The notes beneath the pieces were generated by a model. That model ran no database searches. It was given only the letters and a program-made list of their open reading frames with translations, and had not been told where the DNA came from. From JADJOM01 sp046327715 (GTDB lineage: Bacteria > Gemmatimonadota > Gemmatimonadetes > Gemmatimonadales > GWC2-71-9), in NCBI GenBank assembly GCA_046327715.1, contig JAXLXY010000003.1:62001-126000 (forward strand): DNA of 64,000 bases, written 5' to 3'. Position numbers and translations under genes: made by a program. Positions 10,152 through 20,705 of this stretch are shown here, one piece after another (the stretch's first letter is position 1; each line of letters begins with the position of its first letter).

Positions 10152-11488
10152 GTGCCGCGGCATCTCGCGCTCCTGCTGCTGGCCCTCGCCGCGCCGCTGG
10201 CGGGGCAGGGGCGCCCGGCGGCGCGGGGCAGCGGGTGCAGCTTCTCGCTCGACTACGTGGGCGGGGTGGGGACCCAGCAGGTCTTCGGGGCGGACACCAA
10301 CTACTACGCCGGCGGGGGCGTCCGGCTGAGCTGCGCCGGCACCCCGGTCCGCATGGCGAGCGACTCGATCGCATTCTACGGCCGGGGCCGCAACACCATG
10401 GTGGTGTTCGTCGGTCGGGTGAAGTACCGCGATTCGCTGATCACCCAGGAAGCAGATCTCGGCACCTACTACAAGAATGGCGAGCGGTGGGAAGCCCGCG
10501 GCAACGTGGTCACCGAGAACCTGCAGAACGGCTCGACCCTCCGGGGGCCCTCGCTCGACTACCTGCGGGTCATGGCCGGCGTCCGCGACACCGCGGAGCT
10601 CTTCGCGATCGGGCGGCCCACGATCCACTCGGTGACGACCGACTCCACCGGGGCGCGGGGCGAGCCCTACGTCGTCGTCGGGGACCGGGTACGGATGAAG
10701 GGCAACGACCGGATGTGGGCCGGGGGGCGGGTCACCGTGGACCGCAGCGATTTCGCGGCCCGCGGGGATTCCCTCTTCCTCGACACCGGCCCGGGCAATC
10801 ACGGCCTGCTCCTCGGCGCGCCCTCGATGCACGGACTCGGCCGCGATTCCTTCGAGCTGACCGGCCGGCGCATCGAACTGACCCTCGACCACCAGGCCAT
10901 CACCTACGTCACCGCGGTGGACAGCGGGCACGCGGTGAGCGCCGACCTCGACCTGGTGGCCGACACCATCGGCCTCGACCTCGAGGCGGAGCAGCTGGTG
11001 CAGACCATCGCGTGGGGCCATGGGCTCCGGCCCCGCGGCCTGACCAGCGACTACGAGATCCGCGGGGACTCGCTCGCCTTCGACACGCCGGGGCGGGTGC
11101 TGAACGAGGTCCGCGCCTTCCGGGCCGCCTGGGTGGGCGGCGCGCCGGACAGCGCCAGCGGGGAGCGGGACTGGATGGCGGGCGACACCGTGGTCGCCCG
11201 GTTCACGCAGTGGGACTCGGCCGGGAGCCGGCGCACCAGCCTCGCCACCCTGGCGGCGAGCGGCACGGCGCGGTCGTTCTACCGGGTCGACGACGAGCAG
11301 CGGCCGGGCGGGCTGCCGTCCATCAACTATGCGCGGGGAGACCAGATCACGGTGCACATGAAGCCGGCGGGCCGGCGCGGGGTCGAGCGGGTCGACCTGC
11401 GCGGACGGGTGGATGGGCTCAACCTCGAGCCGGCGCCGGTGGCCCCGGCCGCGGCCGATTCGCTCCCGCCGGCCCGGCCGGAGGCCCG

Positions 11489-11492
<4 letters not shown>
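10152..11492 (+). CDS. OstA/LptA-like LPS transport protein, enlarged
   Basis: A 446-residue secreted protein with a signal peptide ending near LAGQG. The body has repeated OstA-type strands (VTVDRSDFAARGDSLFLD, IELTLDHQAITYVTAVD, YEIRGDSLAFDTP). In position it fits LptA, the periplasmic bridge for LPS, between lptC and lptB. It is more than twice the usual LptA length (about 180) and too short, with no visible barrel, to be LptD. It may be a long LptA or an LptD-N-like protein. It starts at GTG 10152, 2 nt after lptC. Two Cys occur near the mature N-terminus (GCSFSL, LSCAG). Confidence 0.75.
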
Positions 11493-12651
<1,159 letters not shown>

Positions 12652-12655
<4 letters not shown>

Positions 12656-14328
12656 GAACCGGGCTCTCGCAGCATACCTCCCTGCGGCAGGACCTGCGGA
12701 TCAACCCGCGGCTGTACCAGGCCATGGACATGCTGTACATGCCCATGATGGACCTGCAGCAGCACCTCAAGCAGGAACTCCTCACCAACCCCTTCCTCGA
12801 CCTGGTGGAGCCGGAGGAAGAGGACGTGACCCAGGGCGACCAGACGCCCACGAAGGAGGAGGAGAAGGAGAAGATCAAGGAGGAGAACGAGACCGACTGG
12901 GAGGAGATCCTCCTGAACGGCTTCGAGGTGCAGGGCGGGGCGCGCGAGGAATACGAGGAAAAGGAGTACACCGAGCCGGTCACGGTCGAGACCCACGACC
13001 TGCAGGATCACCTGCGCGAGCAGCTGATGCTGCTCGACCTCACCCCGCGGCAGAAGCTCCTGGTGGAGGAGTTTCTGGGGAACCTCAAGGACGACGGGTA
13101 CCTGGCCGCCGGCCTCGACGAGATCCTGAGCCAGGTGAACAAGCTCCTCGAGGAGCACGCCGACCGGGCCCTGGGCCGGACCCCGGCCCGCCCCGCCGCC
13201 CGGATCGACGCCGCCGACGACGAGGACGACGCCTTCCCCGAGGTGTTCGGAGACGAGGCCGACGAGCCGGTGGAGGACCGCGAGCCCGCAGCCGGGGCGC
13301 CCGTGATGATCGGCGTCCCCGCCGGGGGGGCCACGATCATCGCCGAAGATGCCGCCGTGGTGCCGGCGCCGCCCGAGGCGTGGGTGCCGCGGCCGGGGGT
13401 CCCGTACTTCACCATGGCCGAGGTCGAGGAGATGCTGCGGATCCTGCAGCGGCTCGACCCCCCGGGCGTCTGCGCCCGCGACCTGCGCGAGTGCCTCCTG
13501 CTGCAGCTCGAGGAGCGCAAGGAGCTGGAAAGCCTCACCTACCGGCTGGTGAAGGAGGCCTTCCCCGATCTCATCGCCCACCGCTGGAACGACCTCGGGC
13601 GCCGCTTCGGCACCGAGCCGGGCAAGGTCCAGGCGGCCGCCGACCTCCTCGCGCGGCTCGACCCCAAGCCGGGGCTCAAGTACTCCAACGCCGGCGACGG
13701 CTACGTCATCCCCGACCTGGTGGTCGAGAAGATTGATGGCCAGTACCGCGTGTTCCTCAACGACACCGGCGTGCCGCGGCTGCGGCTCAGCCGGTCCTAC
13801 CAGGAGCTGGCGCGGGACAAGAAGAAGTTCACGCCGGAGCACCGGGAGTTCATCGCCTCGCGGATGAACAGCGCCAACTGGCTCATCCAGGCGATCGAGC
13901 AGCGCCGGCAGACGATGCTCAAGGTCATGAACTTCATCGTCGACCGGCAGCGGGAGTTCTTCGAGAAGGGCATCGAGTACCTGAAGCCGCTGACCCTGCG
14001 CGAGGTGGCCGAGGTCATCAACATGCACGAGTCCACCGTCAGCCGGGTGACCAACGAGAAGTACGTGCAGACCCCGCGCGGCGTGTTGCCGCTCAAGTTC
14101 TTCTTCTCGAGCGCGCTCTCGACCGCCAGCGGGGAGGATGCCAGCGCGCGCTCCATCCGGGCCAAGCTGCAGAAGATGGTGGCCGAGGAGAAGCCGGGGG
14201 ATCCGCTGACCGACCAGCAGATCGTGCACCTCTTCCAGGAGCAGGGCATCAAGATCGCCCGGCGCACCGTGGCCAAGTACCGCGACCAGCTCGGCATCCT
14301 CCCGGCCCGGATGCGCAAGCGGGTATGA
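12652..14328 (+). CDS. rpoN: RNA polymerase sigma-54 factor
   Basis: A 558-residue sigma-54. The Gln-rich region I (LRQDLRINPRLYQAMDML, DLQQHLKQEL) binds activators. The core and the HTH segment TLREVAEVINMHESTVSRVT follow, and the RpoN box ARRTVAKYR (536-544) contacts the -24 element. Between regions I and III it carries a long acidic spacer (about residues 165-245). lptB-rpoN adjacency also occurs in Proteobacteria. The GTG start overlaps lptB. A close match to its promoter consensus lies upstream of pilA at 31709-31724. Confidence 0.96.
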
Positions 14329-15254
14329 ACCGCCCCGTCGTCTCCGTCCTCGTCCCCGCCAAGGACGAGGCCGAGAACCTCCCCGAGTTCGTCCGGCTCT
14401 GCGGCGCCGCCCTCGGGCCGTCCGGCACCCCGTTCGAGGTCGTGGTCGTCAACGATGGCTCGCGCGACGCCTCCGCGGCGGTGCTGGAGCAGCTCCGGGC
14501 CGAGCATCCGTTCCTGCGGGTCGTGACCCACCGGCGCCAGCGCGGCATCGCCGACGCGCTCACCTCGGCCGCGGACGCCGCGCACGGCGACGTCTTCGTG
14601 TTCTATCCCGCCGATCTCCAGTACCTGCCCGAGGATATCCCCACGCTGGTGCAGCCGATCCTCGACGGCGAGGCGGATATCGTCACCGGCACCAAGCAGG
14701 GCAAGTACGAGAAGGCCTTCGTCTCCCGGATCTACAACGGGCTCTGCCGCCTGCTGTTCGGGGTGCAGGTCACCGACCTCAACTCGGTCAAGGCGTACCG
14801 TCGCGAGGTGGTTGACGGCCTGCCGCTGCGGCCGGACTGGCACCGTTACATGGTGGTGATCGCGGTGACCAACGGGTTCCGGCTCACCAGCCGGCCCGTG
14901 CCGCTGTACCCGCGACGGGCCGGGGTCTCGAAGTTCACCTGGCGGCGCATTCCCGTCGGCGTGCTCGATCTCCTCTCGGTCTGGTTCCAGCTCCGGTTCG
15001 GGCGCAAGCCGATGCTGTTCTTCGGGGTGGCAGGGGCGGCGCTGTTCATCGTGGGGTTCCTGGCGGGGCTGGTGGCGCTGGTGCTCCGGTTTGGCTACGG
15101 GATCGGGTTCCGACCCCTGCTCAACCTGGTCGAGACGATGGTGATCAGCGGCATCGTGCTCTTCGGGTTCGGCTTTCTCGGGGAGATGGTGGCGGGGCTC
15201 AGGGAAGAGGTGCGCGAACATGCGCGGCGTGGCCGTCACGGCGACGACGGGTAG
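14325..15254 (+). CDS. GT2 polyprenyl-phosphate glycosyltransferase, membrane-anchored
   Basis: A 309-residue family-2 glycosyltransferase of the DPM1/GtrB/CsbB type. These make undecaprenyl-phosphate-linked sugars on the cytoplasmic face. The N-terminal GT-A domain begins VSVLVPAKDEAENLPE, with VVNDGSRD. Two C-terminal transmembrane helices follow (near residues 230-255 and 265-295). The nucleotide-binding DxD region reads YPADLQ where the family usually has DADLQ, so the first Asp is Pro; activity may be altered. It overlaps rpoN by ATGA and ends the kdsB operon. The donor sugar is not predictable. Confidence 0.85.
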   Translation: MNRPVVSVLVPAKDEAENLPEFVRLCGAALGPSGTPFEVVVVNDGSRDASAAVLEQLRAEHPFLRVVTHRRQRGIADALTSAADAAHGDVFVFYPADLQYLPEDIPTLVQPILDGEADIVTGTKQGKYEKAFVSRIYNGLCRLLFGVQVTDLNSVKAYRREVVDGLPLRPDWHRYMVVIAVTNGFRLTSRPVPLYPRRAGVSKFTWRRIPVGVLDLLSVWFQLRFGRKPMLFFGVAGAALFIVGFLAGLVALVLRFGYGIGFRPLLNLVETMVISGIVLFGFGFLGEMVAGLREEVREHARRGRHGDDG

Positions 15255-15280
15255 GTCCCGTCAAGGAAGAGTGGAGCAGC

Positions 15281-16240
15281 ATGCAGAAGACGCTGGCATT
15301 CATCGGACTGGCCGGTGCCGCCCTGGTGGCATGCGGGGATGGCGCCGGGCCTGGAGGGGGCGGGCAGGGGACCCATCCGACCCTGACCGCCATCGACTCC
15401 CTCCCGGTCGGGGGGAACCCGTACGGGGTCGCCATTTCCGTGCAGGGGCGCACCTACATCACCCTGCTTGACGCCGGGGTGCTGCAGGACGCCGCCCTGC
15501 CCGTGGACGGTTTCGGCGGGGCGATGGACGCCGGCCAGGTGCCACCGCACGTCACGTTCAACCCGGCCGGCGACCGGGCCTACGTCGTGGCCCAGACGGG
15601 GCGGCGGCTGACCAGGATCGATGTGGCCACCAGCACCGTCCTCGATACGCTCGCCCTGCCGGCCGACGGCTTCAACCTGATCACGAGCGCCGATGGGTCC
15701 GAGGTGTTCGTCTCGGTGTCCACGGGACAGGTCTACGTGGTGGATGCGGCGACCTTCACGGTCGTGGACTCGATCGTCCTGCCCCCGGCGGTCAACGGCT
15801 TCGCGCGCCATCCCTCGAAGAACATCATTTACATCAGCTCCCGGGACGGGGGCGAGGTCGTGGAGGTCAACGCGTCCACGCACCAGGTGCTGCGCACCTT
15901 CCCGACGGGGGGGATGCCCCAGCGGCTGGCGGTCTCGCCCAGTGGGCGGGAGCTGCTCATCGCCAACGAGTCGCTCGGCGTCGACATCTGGGATCTCATC
16001 GCCGGGGCCCGGGACACGACCCTGGCCGTCCCGGCCTACGGGCTCGGCCTGAGCCCGGATGGGCGCAAGGTGTACGTCACCGCCGGCTTCAACGGCGTCA
16101 TCACCGTGATCAGCCGCCGCACCCGCGCCACGGATACGACCTTCAACGTCGGAGGGCAGGCCCGGAACGTCGCGTTCGACCCGGAGGGGACGACCGCCGT
16201 GATCACCAACGAGGACGGGTTCCTCACGGTCGTCCGGTAG
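15281..16240 (+). CDS. YncE/YVTN-type beta-propeller lipoprotein
   Basis: A 319-residue exported protein: a hydrophobic signal with lipobox LVAC (Cys18), a Gly-rich linker, then repeated blades of about 42 residues with motifs such as NPAGDRAYVVAQ, SADGSEVFVSV, SPSGRELLIAN, SPDGRKVYVTAG and DPEGTTAVITN. These are YVTN-family propeller repeats. Such proteins are usually surface or periplasmic and have binding rather than known catalytic roles. GGAG precedes the ATG. It lies between two glycosyltransferase genes but need not be functionally linked. Confidence 0.8.
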   Translation: MQKTLAFIGLAGAALVACGDGAGPGGGGQGTHPTLTAIDSLPVGGNPYGVAISVQGRTYITLLDAGVLQDAALPVDGFGGAMDAGQVPPHVTFNPAGDRAYVVAQTGRRLTRIDVATSTVLDTLALPADGFNLITSADGSEVFVSVSTGQVYVVDAATFTVVDSIVLPPAVNGFARHPSKNIIYISSRDGGEVVEVNASTHQVLRTFPTGGMPQRLAVSPSGRELLIANESLGVDIWDLIAGARDTTLAVPAYGLGLSPDGRKVYVTAGFNGVITVISRRTRATDTTFNVGGQARNVAFDPEGTTAVITNEDGFLTVVR

Positions 16241-16283
16241 GCCGGGCCGAGCGCCCGCGCTGCCGGCCGCCAGGAGCCATCCC

Positions 16284-16316
16284 ATGCGTCCCCGCTCCCG
16301 CCTCGCCCGGGCCTGA
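16284..16316 (+). other. Possible 10-codon leader ORF before the GT4 gene
   Basis: ATG at 16284 has AGGAG 8 nt upstream and encodes MRPRSRLARA, then TGA at 16314-16316. The next gene starts 10 nt later at a GTG with no visible Shine-Dalgarno sequence. The small ORF may couple ribosomes onto the glycosyltransferase, or may be chance. Sequence-only inference. Confidence 0.3.
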
Positions 16317-16326
16317 CGCCACCGTC

Positions 16327-17466
16327 GTGCGCATCGCCTTCCTGACGCACAACTACCCCCGGCATCCGGGCGATGTCTCCGGTGCCTTCCTGGCCACGCT
16401 GGCCCAGGCCCTGGTGGCGCGCGGGCATGACCTCCGGGTGATCGCCCCCAGCGACGGGGGGCGGACCGGCGAGCCGCGTCTGGATGGCATCCCGGTGGAA
16501 CGCGTGCGGTACGGCCAGCCGGCCCAGGAAACCTTGGCCTATCGCGGAACCATGGCCGAGGCCGCCCGCTCGCTGGAGGGTGCCTGGCGGGCGTGGCAAC
16601 TGGTCCGTGCGCTGCGAAGGGCGGCGGCCCGTGCCGTGGCCGGCGGCGTCGAGGTGATCCACGCGCACTGGTGGATCCCGGCCGGGCTGGCCGCTCCGCG
16701 CGGCGTGCCGCTCGTGGTGACGCTGCACGGGACCGATGCCGAGCTGCTCGCCCGGTCGGCCCCGGCCCGGTGGCTGGCCCGGCCAGTGCTGCGCCGTGCC
16801 CAGGTGGTGACGGCGGTGTCGGCCGCCGCGGCGGCCCGGGTGCACCAGGCGACGGGGCGCGAGCTTCCCGCATCCTGCCTCCAGCCGATGCCGGTCGACC
16901 TGGCGCGGTTCGGCGCCACGGGCGCCGGCGGAGGCGGACTGGTCAGCGTGGCCCGGCTGACGCGGCAGAAGCGGGTCGACCTCGCGGTACGTGCCCTGGC
17001 CACCGCGGGCGCACCGCTGCCGCCGCTGACCATCATCGGCGATGGCCCCGAGCGCGGGGCGCTCGAGGCCCTGGTGCAGGAGCTCGGGCTGGGAGCCCGC
17101 GTCACCTTCACCGGCGCGCTCCCCCCGGCCGAGGTGGCACGGGTGCTCGCCCGCGCAGACCTGGCCCTCTTCCCGGCGGAGCACGAGGGCTTCGGCCTCG
17201 CGGCGGTGGAGGCGCTGCTCGCCGGCGTCCCGGTGGTGGCCTGCCAGGATGGGGGCGGGGTGCTCTCCGTCGTGCCCACGAACGGGGCAGGGCGGGTGGT
17301 TGCGCCACTGCCGGCAGCGATCGCGCTGGCGGCGCGCGACCTCCTGGCCGATCCCGCGGCGCGGGGGCTGGCGGGCGCCGCCGGCGCCGCCTGGCGGGAG
17401 CGCCTCAGCCCGGCCCGGGTGGCCGAGACCTGCGAGGGTTGGTACCAGGAGGCGCTGCGTGCGTGA
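16327..17466 (+). CDS. Glycosyltransferase family 4 (GT-B fold)
   Basis: A 379-residue GT-B enzyme. The N-terminal domain starts RIAFLTHNYPRHPGDVSGAF, with a Gly-rich acceptor loop. The C-terminal domain holds SVARLTRQKRVDLAV, IIGDGPERGALEAL and the E-x7-E motif in PAEHEGFGLAAVEALLAG. It probably transfers a sugar from a nucleotide donor to a lipid or polysaccharide intermediate at the cytoplasmic membrane. It overlaps the following membrane-protein gene by 8 nt and belongs to the surface-glycan run ending at dapF. Substrate unknown. Confidence 0.88.
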   Translation: MRIAFLTHNYPRHPGDVSGAFLATLAQALVARGHDLRVIAPSDGGRTGEPRLDGIPVERVRYGQPAQETLAYRGTMAEAARSLEGAWRAWQLVRALRRAAARAVAGGVEVIHAHWWIPAGLAAPRGVPLVVTLHGTDAELLARSAPARWLARPVLRRAQVVTAVSAAAAARVHQATGRELPASCLQPMPVDLARFGATGAGGGGLVSVARLTRQKRVDLAVRALATAGAPLPPLTIIGDGPERGALEALVQELGLGARVTFTGALPPAEVARVLARADLALFPAEHEGFGLAAVEALLAGVPVVACQDGGGVLSVVPTNGAGRVVAPLPAAIALAARDLLADPAARGLAGAAGAAWRERLSPARVAETCEGWYQEALRA

Positions 17467-18379
17467 CCGCCTGATCCGGGCGGCCCGGGTCCTCCTGGCG
17501 GTGGTGATCCTGGCCTTCGTGGTCCGGACCTTCGCCCGGAACTGGGACGCGCTGCGGGCCGAGCCCATCCGCTGGGTCTTCCATCCGACCCCGGCGCTGG
17601 GTGCCGTGCTCCTCGTGTGGGGCATGTACGCGATCCTCATCGAGGCGTGGCGCCGGATGCTCGCGGGATGGGGCGATCGGCTCTCCTACGCGACGGCCTC
17701 CCGCATCTGGGTGCTCTCGAGCCTCGGCAAGTACGTGCCGGGAAAGGTGTGGGCCATCGCCGGCATGGCGCTCATGGCCCGGGATGCAGGCGTCTCGGGC
17801 TGGGCCGCCACGGCCTCCGCCGTCATCCTCCAGGTCCTGGCGATCGGGACGGGTGCCGTCATGGCCATGGGGTTCGGTGGGGCCGCGGTGGAGGCGACGC
17901 ATCCGGGGGTGCTGCGCTATTTTGTCGCGGGTGCCGTGCTCGCCGCGGTGGCCCTGGCCGCGCTCTGCTCCCCCTCGTTCGTGCGGCGGCTGCTCGGCAT
18001 CGTGGGCATCCAGGCCGAGGCGGCCACGCCAGGCGCAGCGCCGGTGGTGATGGGGGTGCTCGCCAACCTCGCCGCCTGGATGGGGTACGGGGGCAGCCTC
18101 TGGCTGCTGGCGCGGGCGACCCTGCCCGAGGGAAACCTGGGCCTGCCGCTGGCCGTTGCATCGTTCGCGGCCTCCTACGTATCGGGGCTGGTGGCGTTGA
18201 TCTTCCCGGGCGGGCTGGTGGTCCGGGAAGGGGTGCTCGTCGCGATGCTCCAGGGACCGATCGGGCTGGGTCCGGCCACAGCGCTGGCGATCGCGTCGAG
18301 GGTGCTGCTGACCATCACCGAACTGGGCGCCGCGGTCCCATTCCTTCTCCTTCGACCGGGAAAGTCCCGTGCCGCCTGA
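17459..18379 (+). CDS. LPG_synthase_TM (UPF0104) flippase-like membrane protein
   Basis: A 306-residue polytopic protein of the family named after the membrane half of lysylphosphatidylglycerol synthase. Conserved features include SSLGKYVPGKVW near residue 85 and the C-terminal LIFPGGLVVREGVL. About eight hydrophobic helices are visible. Relatives flip lysyl-PG or carry lipid-linked sugars; no catalytic aminoacyltransferase domain is attached here. Its GTG start overlaps the upstream glycosyltransferase and its end overlaps the YfhO gene, suggesting a role in moving a glycolipid. Confidence 0.8.
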   Translation: MRDRLIRAARVLLAVVILAFVVRTFARNWDALRAEPIRWVFHPTPALGAVLLVWGMYAILIEAWRRMLAGWGDRLSYATASRIWVLSSLGKYVPGKVWAIAGMALMARDAGVSGWAATASAVILQVLAIGTGAVMAMGFGGAAVEATHPGVLRYFVAGAVLAAVALAALCSPSFVRRLLGIVGIQAEAATPGAAPVVMGVLANLAAWMGYGGSLWLLARATLPEGNLGLPLAVASFAASYVSGLVALIFPGGLVVREGVLVAMLQGPIGLGPATALAIASRVLLTITELGAAVPFLLLRPGKSRAA

Positions 18380-20705
18380 TCCGCTTCGCTGGGAACCCCG
18401 CTGGCCCCGCCTGGTCGCGGCGCTCGTCTGCACCGCCGCCGCCCTGACACTGCTGTGGCCGCTGCTCACCGGCCAGATCCTCTTCGGCGGCGGCCGGTCG
18501 GACATGTTCATCGCCGGCTACTCGTTCCGGCTCTTCGGCGCGGAGGAGTTCCGGGCCACGGGCGCGATCCCGCAGTGGAATCCGTATCTCTTCGGCGGGC
18601 TGCCCTACATCGCCGCCATGCACGGGGACATCTTCTACCCGACCGCCTGGCTGCGCTGGATCATGCCGGTTGACCTGGCGATCACCTGGGGGATGGCGGT
18701 GCACTTCGTGCTCGCCGGGTGGCTTACCTATGGCTTCGCCCGGGCGCTGGGCCTCAGCTGGACCGCGGCCATCACCTCCGCGGTGGCCTACGAGCTCTCC
18801 GGGATCGTGGCGTCACAGATGAGCCCGGGGCACGACGGCAAGCTCTTTGTCTCCGCCCTGACGCCACTGGCGTTCTGGGTGCTGCTGCTGGCCATCCGCG
18901 GTGGCCGGCGCTGGGCATTCGGGGCTTTCAGCCTGGTCGTGGCCCTGCTGATCCTGGGGCACTACCAGATGTGCTACTTCCTCATGATGGCACTCGGGCT
19001 GTGGACCCTCTACCTGCTGTTCTGGGACCCGGCACGGCCGGTGGGCCGCTCCCCGTGGCCCGACCTCGTCCTGGCGGCACTGTCCGTGGTGGTCGGCATC
19101 GGGATCACCGGCCTCCAGGTGTTGCCCTTCCTGGAGTACATCCAGTATTCCCCTCGCGCAGCGGGCGGGCCGAACACCGGCTGGGAGTGGGTCAACAGCT
19201 ACGCCATGCCGCCGTCGGAGGTCTTCACGTGGCTGTTGCCCGAGTTCAACGGCATCCTCGACCACTACTGGGGCTCCAACCCCATCAAGTTCCACACCGA
19301 GTATCTCGGCCTGGTGGCGGTGGCGCTGGCCTGCTTTGCCTGGGGTGACCGGGAGCGCCGGCGACTGGTCCTCGCGCTGCTGGTCGGTGCGTTGGTCTTC
19401 CAGTTCATCGCGTTCGCGGGTCATACGCCGTTCTACCGGCCGTTCTTCGAATTTGTCCCGATGCTCAAGAAGATGCGGGCGGTCGGGATGGTCTTCTTCC
19501 TCGTGGCCTTCCCGGTGAGCCTGCTCGCCGGGATCGGGCTCGATCGGCTCCTCGCGGGGGCGGTGCCGCCCCGCCGGGTGCTGCTGCTGCTGGGCGGGTT
19601 CGGTGTCTTTGCCTTGCTCGGCGCGGTGGGGGCCCTGCAGGCGATCGCCGAAGGTATCGCCATGCCGGAGCGGATGGCCGCGGTGCAGGCCAACGCACCG
19701 GCGCTGCGCCTGGGTGGGGTGCGGCTGCTCGTCGTATCGGCGGTCGCCGCGGCGCTGCTGTGGGCGATCGTCTCGGGCAAGCTGCGGGGCGGGGTGGCCG
19801 CCGCCGGCCTGGTGTGCCTCACCGTGGCCGACCTCTGGGTCGTCGACCGCCAGTTCTACACCTTCTCCCCGCGCGCGTCGGTGCTGTTCCGCGAGGATGA
19901 AGTCACCGGCTACCTCAGGCAGCAGCCCATGCCGTACCGGGTGCTCAACGATCCCGGCGTGTATCCGCAGTCCACCCTCATGGCCTACCGGATCCCGAGC
20001 GTCTGGGGCTACCACGGCAACGAGCTCCGGTACTATCAGGAACTCGGCGGCAAGGACCAGGGCTGGTCCGCGCTGCAGTCACCGAGCCTGATCGACCTCC
20101 TCGGGGTACGCTACCTCATCCTGCAGCAGGAGCAGCCGATTCCCGGCTTCCGCAAGGTGCTGGGGCCCGTGCCCTCGACCTTTGGCGGGGCGGCCGTGCT
20201 GTTCGAGCGGGACACCGTCCCCGCCTACGCGCGGGTCGTGGCGGCGGCCGCGAAAGTCCCTGAAGCCCAGGTGGTGCCCACCGTGACCGATCCACGGTTC
20301 CCGGCCGACCAGGTGGTCCTCTTCGCGGACACGGCCCCGGTCCAGCCGGCCGCGCTGGCGCAGCCGCTGCCGGTATCCGCGGTCCGGGCGTCGGTGACCG
20401 AGTGGCGCCCGGGAGCGATGCGGATCGCGCTCACGGGGCAGGATGCCGGGGAGTCCTATCTGGTGGTGTCGGAGAACTGGTATCCCGACTGGCATGCGCT
20501 GGTCGACGGCAAGCCGGGGCAGGTGCTGCGGGCCGATCACAGCCTCCTCGGCGTCGTCCTGCCGCCCGGCGCGCGTGAGGTGAGCCTGCAGTTCGCCTCC
20601 GCGGCGTATGCCCGGGGCAAGCTGGTGTCGCTGGTCGCGCTGGCGGCGGCGCTCGCGCTGTGGGCCGTGCCGCTCCTGGGCCGCCGGAGGGTGGCCGGTG
20701 CTTGA
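18369..20705 (+). CDS. YfhO-family membrane protein (putative GT-C glycosyltransferase)
   Basis: A 778-residue protein with about a dozen transmembrane helices, then a soluble extracytoplasmic C-terminal domain (about residues 490-740) and a final helix. The opening pattern (GRSDMFIAGYSFRLFGAEEF, QWNPYLFGGLPYIAAMHGD) is typical of YfhO proteins. In Bacillus, YfhO adds sugars from polyprenyl phosphate, made by CsbB, to lipoteichoic acid outside the membrane. A similar role on an unknown acceptor is inferred from the two polyprenyl-P glycosyltransferases nearby. GTG start, 11-nt overlap with the previous gene. Confidence 0.82.
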   Translation: MPPDPLRWEPRWPRLVAALVCTAAALTLLWPLLTGQILFGGGRSDMFIAGYSFRLFGAEEFRATGAIPQWNPYLFGGLPYIAAMHGDIFYPTAWLRWIMPVDLAITWGMAVHFVLAGWLTYGFARALGLSWTAAITSAVAYELSGIVASQMSPGHDGKLFVSALTPLAFWVLLLAIRGGRRWAFGAFSLVVALLILGHYQMCYFLMMALGLWTLYLLFWDPARPVGRSPWPDLVLAALSVVVGIGITGLQVLPFLEYIQYSPRAAGGPNTGWEWVNSYAMPPSEVFTWLLPEFNGILDHYWGSNPIKFHTEYLGLVAVALACFAWGDRERRRLVLALLVGALVFQFIAFAGHTPFYRPFFEFVPMLKKMRAVGMVFFLVAFPVSLLAGIGLDRLLAGAVPPRRVLLLLGGFGVFALLGAVGALQAIAEGIAMPERMAAVQANAPALRLGGVRLLVVSAVAAALLWAIVSGKLRGGVAAAGLVCLTVADLWVVDRQFYTFSPRASVLFREDEVTGYLRQQPMPYRVLNDPGVYPQSTLMAYRIPSVWGYHGNELRYYQELGGKDQGWSALQSPSLIDLLGVRYLILQQEQPIPGFRKVLGPVPSTFGGAAVLFERDTVPAYARVVAAAAKVPEAQVVPTVTDPRFPADQVVLFADTAPVQPAALAQPLPVSAVRASVTEWRPGAMRIALTGQDAGESYLVVSENWYPDWHALVDGKPGQVLRADHSLLGVVLPPGAREVSLQFASAAYARGKLVSLVALAAALALWAVPLLGRRRVAGA

